Shown here piece after piece: positions 43,188 to 43,235 of a DNA stretch of 43,235 nt. This DNA comes from an uncultured Prevotella sp. (GTDB lineage Bacteria; Bacteroidota; Bacteroidia; Bacteroidales; Bacteroidaceae), in contig CAAGEG010000020.1 of the NCBI GenBank assembly GCA_900768785.1, forward strand, positions 1 to 43,235, written 5' to 3'. The first letter of the stretch is position 1. Each line of letters begins with the position of its first letter. Position numbers and translations under genes: made by a program. The notes under the pieces are model-generated. The model was not told where the DNA came from. It made no database searches and saw only the letters and a program-made list of their open reading frames with translations.

Positions 43188-43235
43188 TTGTACCTGCAGC
43201 CGCTTCCCTAATCGCAAGCGGTTCTGTCGGAAATC

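Noticed and set aside
43188..43235. Possible regulatory hairpin at the right end
   Set aside because: Only a 6-bp stem (43200-43205 with 43216-43221) and no promoter boxes; too little to name.

Overview
The window looks like a contig end from a member of Bacteroidota, most likely Prevotellaceae or another Bacteroidales lineage. The evidence is the TAnnTTTG promoter boxes, AT-rich leaders without strong Shine-Dalgarno sequences, a DUF3467 gene beside the str operon, a PEP synthase-type protein with a receiver-like N-terminus, and the protein variants themselves. The first 18 bases are an Illumina adapter remnant, so the left edge is a technical end and not biology. Species cannot be fixed from the sequence alone.

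Left part (about 19-9230) is accessory and metabolic. It holds the start of a PEP synthase-like gene running off the left end, a divergent O-acetylhomoserine sulfhydrylase gene, glutamate dehydrogenase with an RlpA-like gene 12 bp behind it, an ilvA then ridA pair (threonine deaminase and the deaminase that clears its reactive enamine/imine product), a glycine-zipper lipoprotein with an EF-hand-like loop, a ~0.8-1 kb stretch with no clear gene but with 22-bp-period repeats, and a stand-alone PL22 oligogalacturonate lyase.

Centre (9258-26683, all on the minus strand) is the fused str-S10-spc-alpha ribosomal supercluster: rpsL, rpsG, fusA, rpsJ, rplC-D-W-B, rpsS, rplV, rpsC, rplP, rpmC, rpsQ, rplN, rplX, rplE, rpsN, rpsH, rplF, rplR, rpsE, rpmD, rplO, secY, infA, rpmJ, rpsM, rpsK, rpsD, rpoA, rplQ, ending in a strong terminator. 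It builds most of the small- and large-subunit core, the translocon channel, EF-G, IF-1 and RNA polymerase alpha. rpmJ (38 codons) and rpmD (58 codons) are short genes identified by direct translation.

Between the two housekeeping clusters (26826-30085) are a DUF3467 gene interrupted by a TAA at codon 7, trpS, a membrane-anchored AraC-type regulator, and an intergenic region with two near-perfect palindromes.

Right part (30086-43187, also minus) is the tRNA-tuf-secE-nusG-rplKAJL-rpoBC cluster: tRNA-Thr(UGU), tRNA-Tyr, tRNA-Gly(UCC), tRNA-Thr(GGU), tuf, tRNA-Trp, secE, nusG, rplK, rplA, rplJ, rplL, rpoB, rpoC. The order is ancient and widely conserved. A hairpin plus T-run separates rplL from rpoB, followed by a possible internal promoter.

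No CRISPR, transposase, phage or defence genes were seen, and I found no convincing new multi-gene system. The most useful anomalies are the broken DUF3467 gene, the 22-bp periodic repeat with a related element at 29.85 kb, the overlapping divergent promoters near 480, the orphan leftward promoter at 7.58 kb, and a mismatched acceptor stem in tRNA-Tyr.
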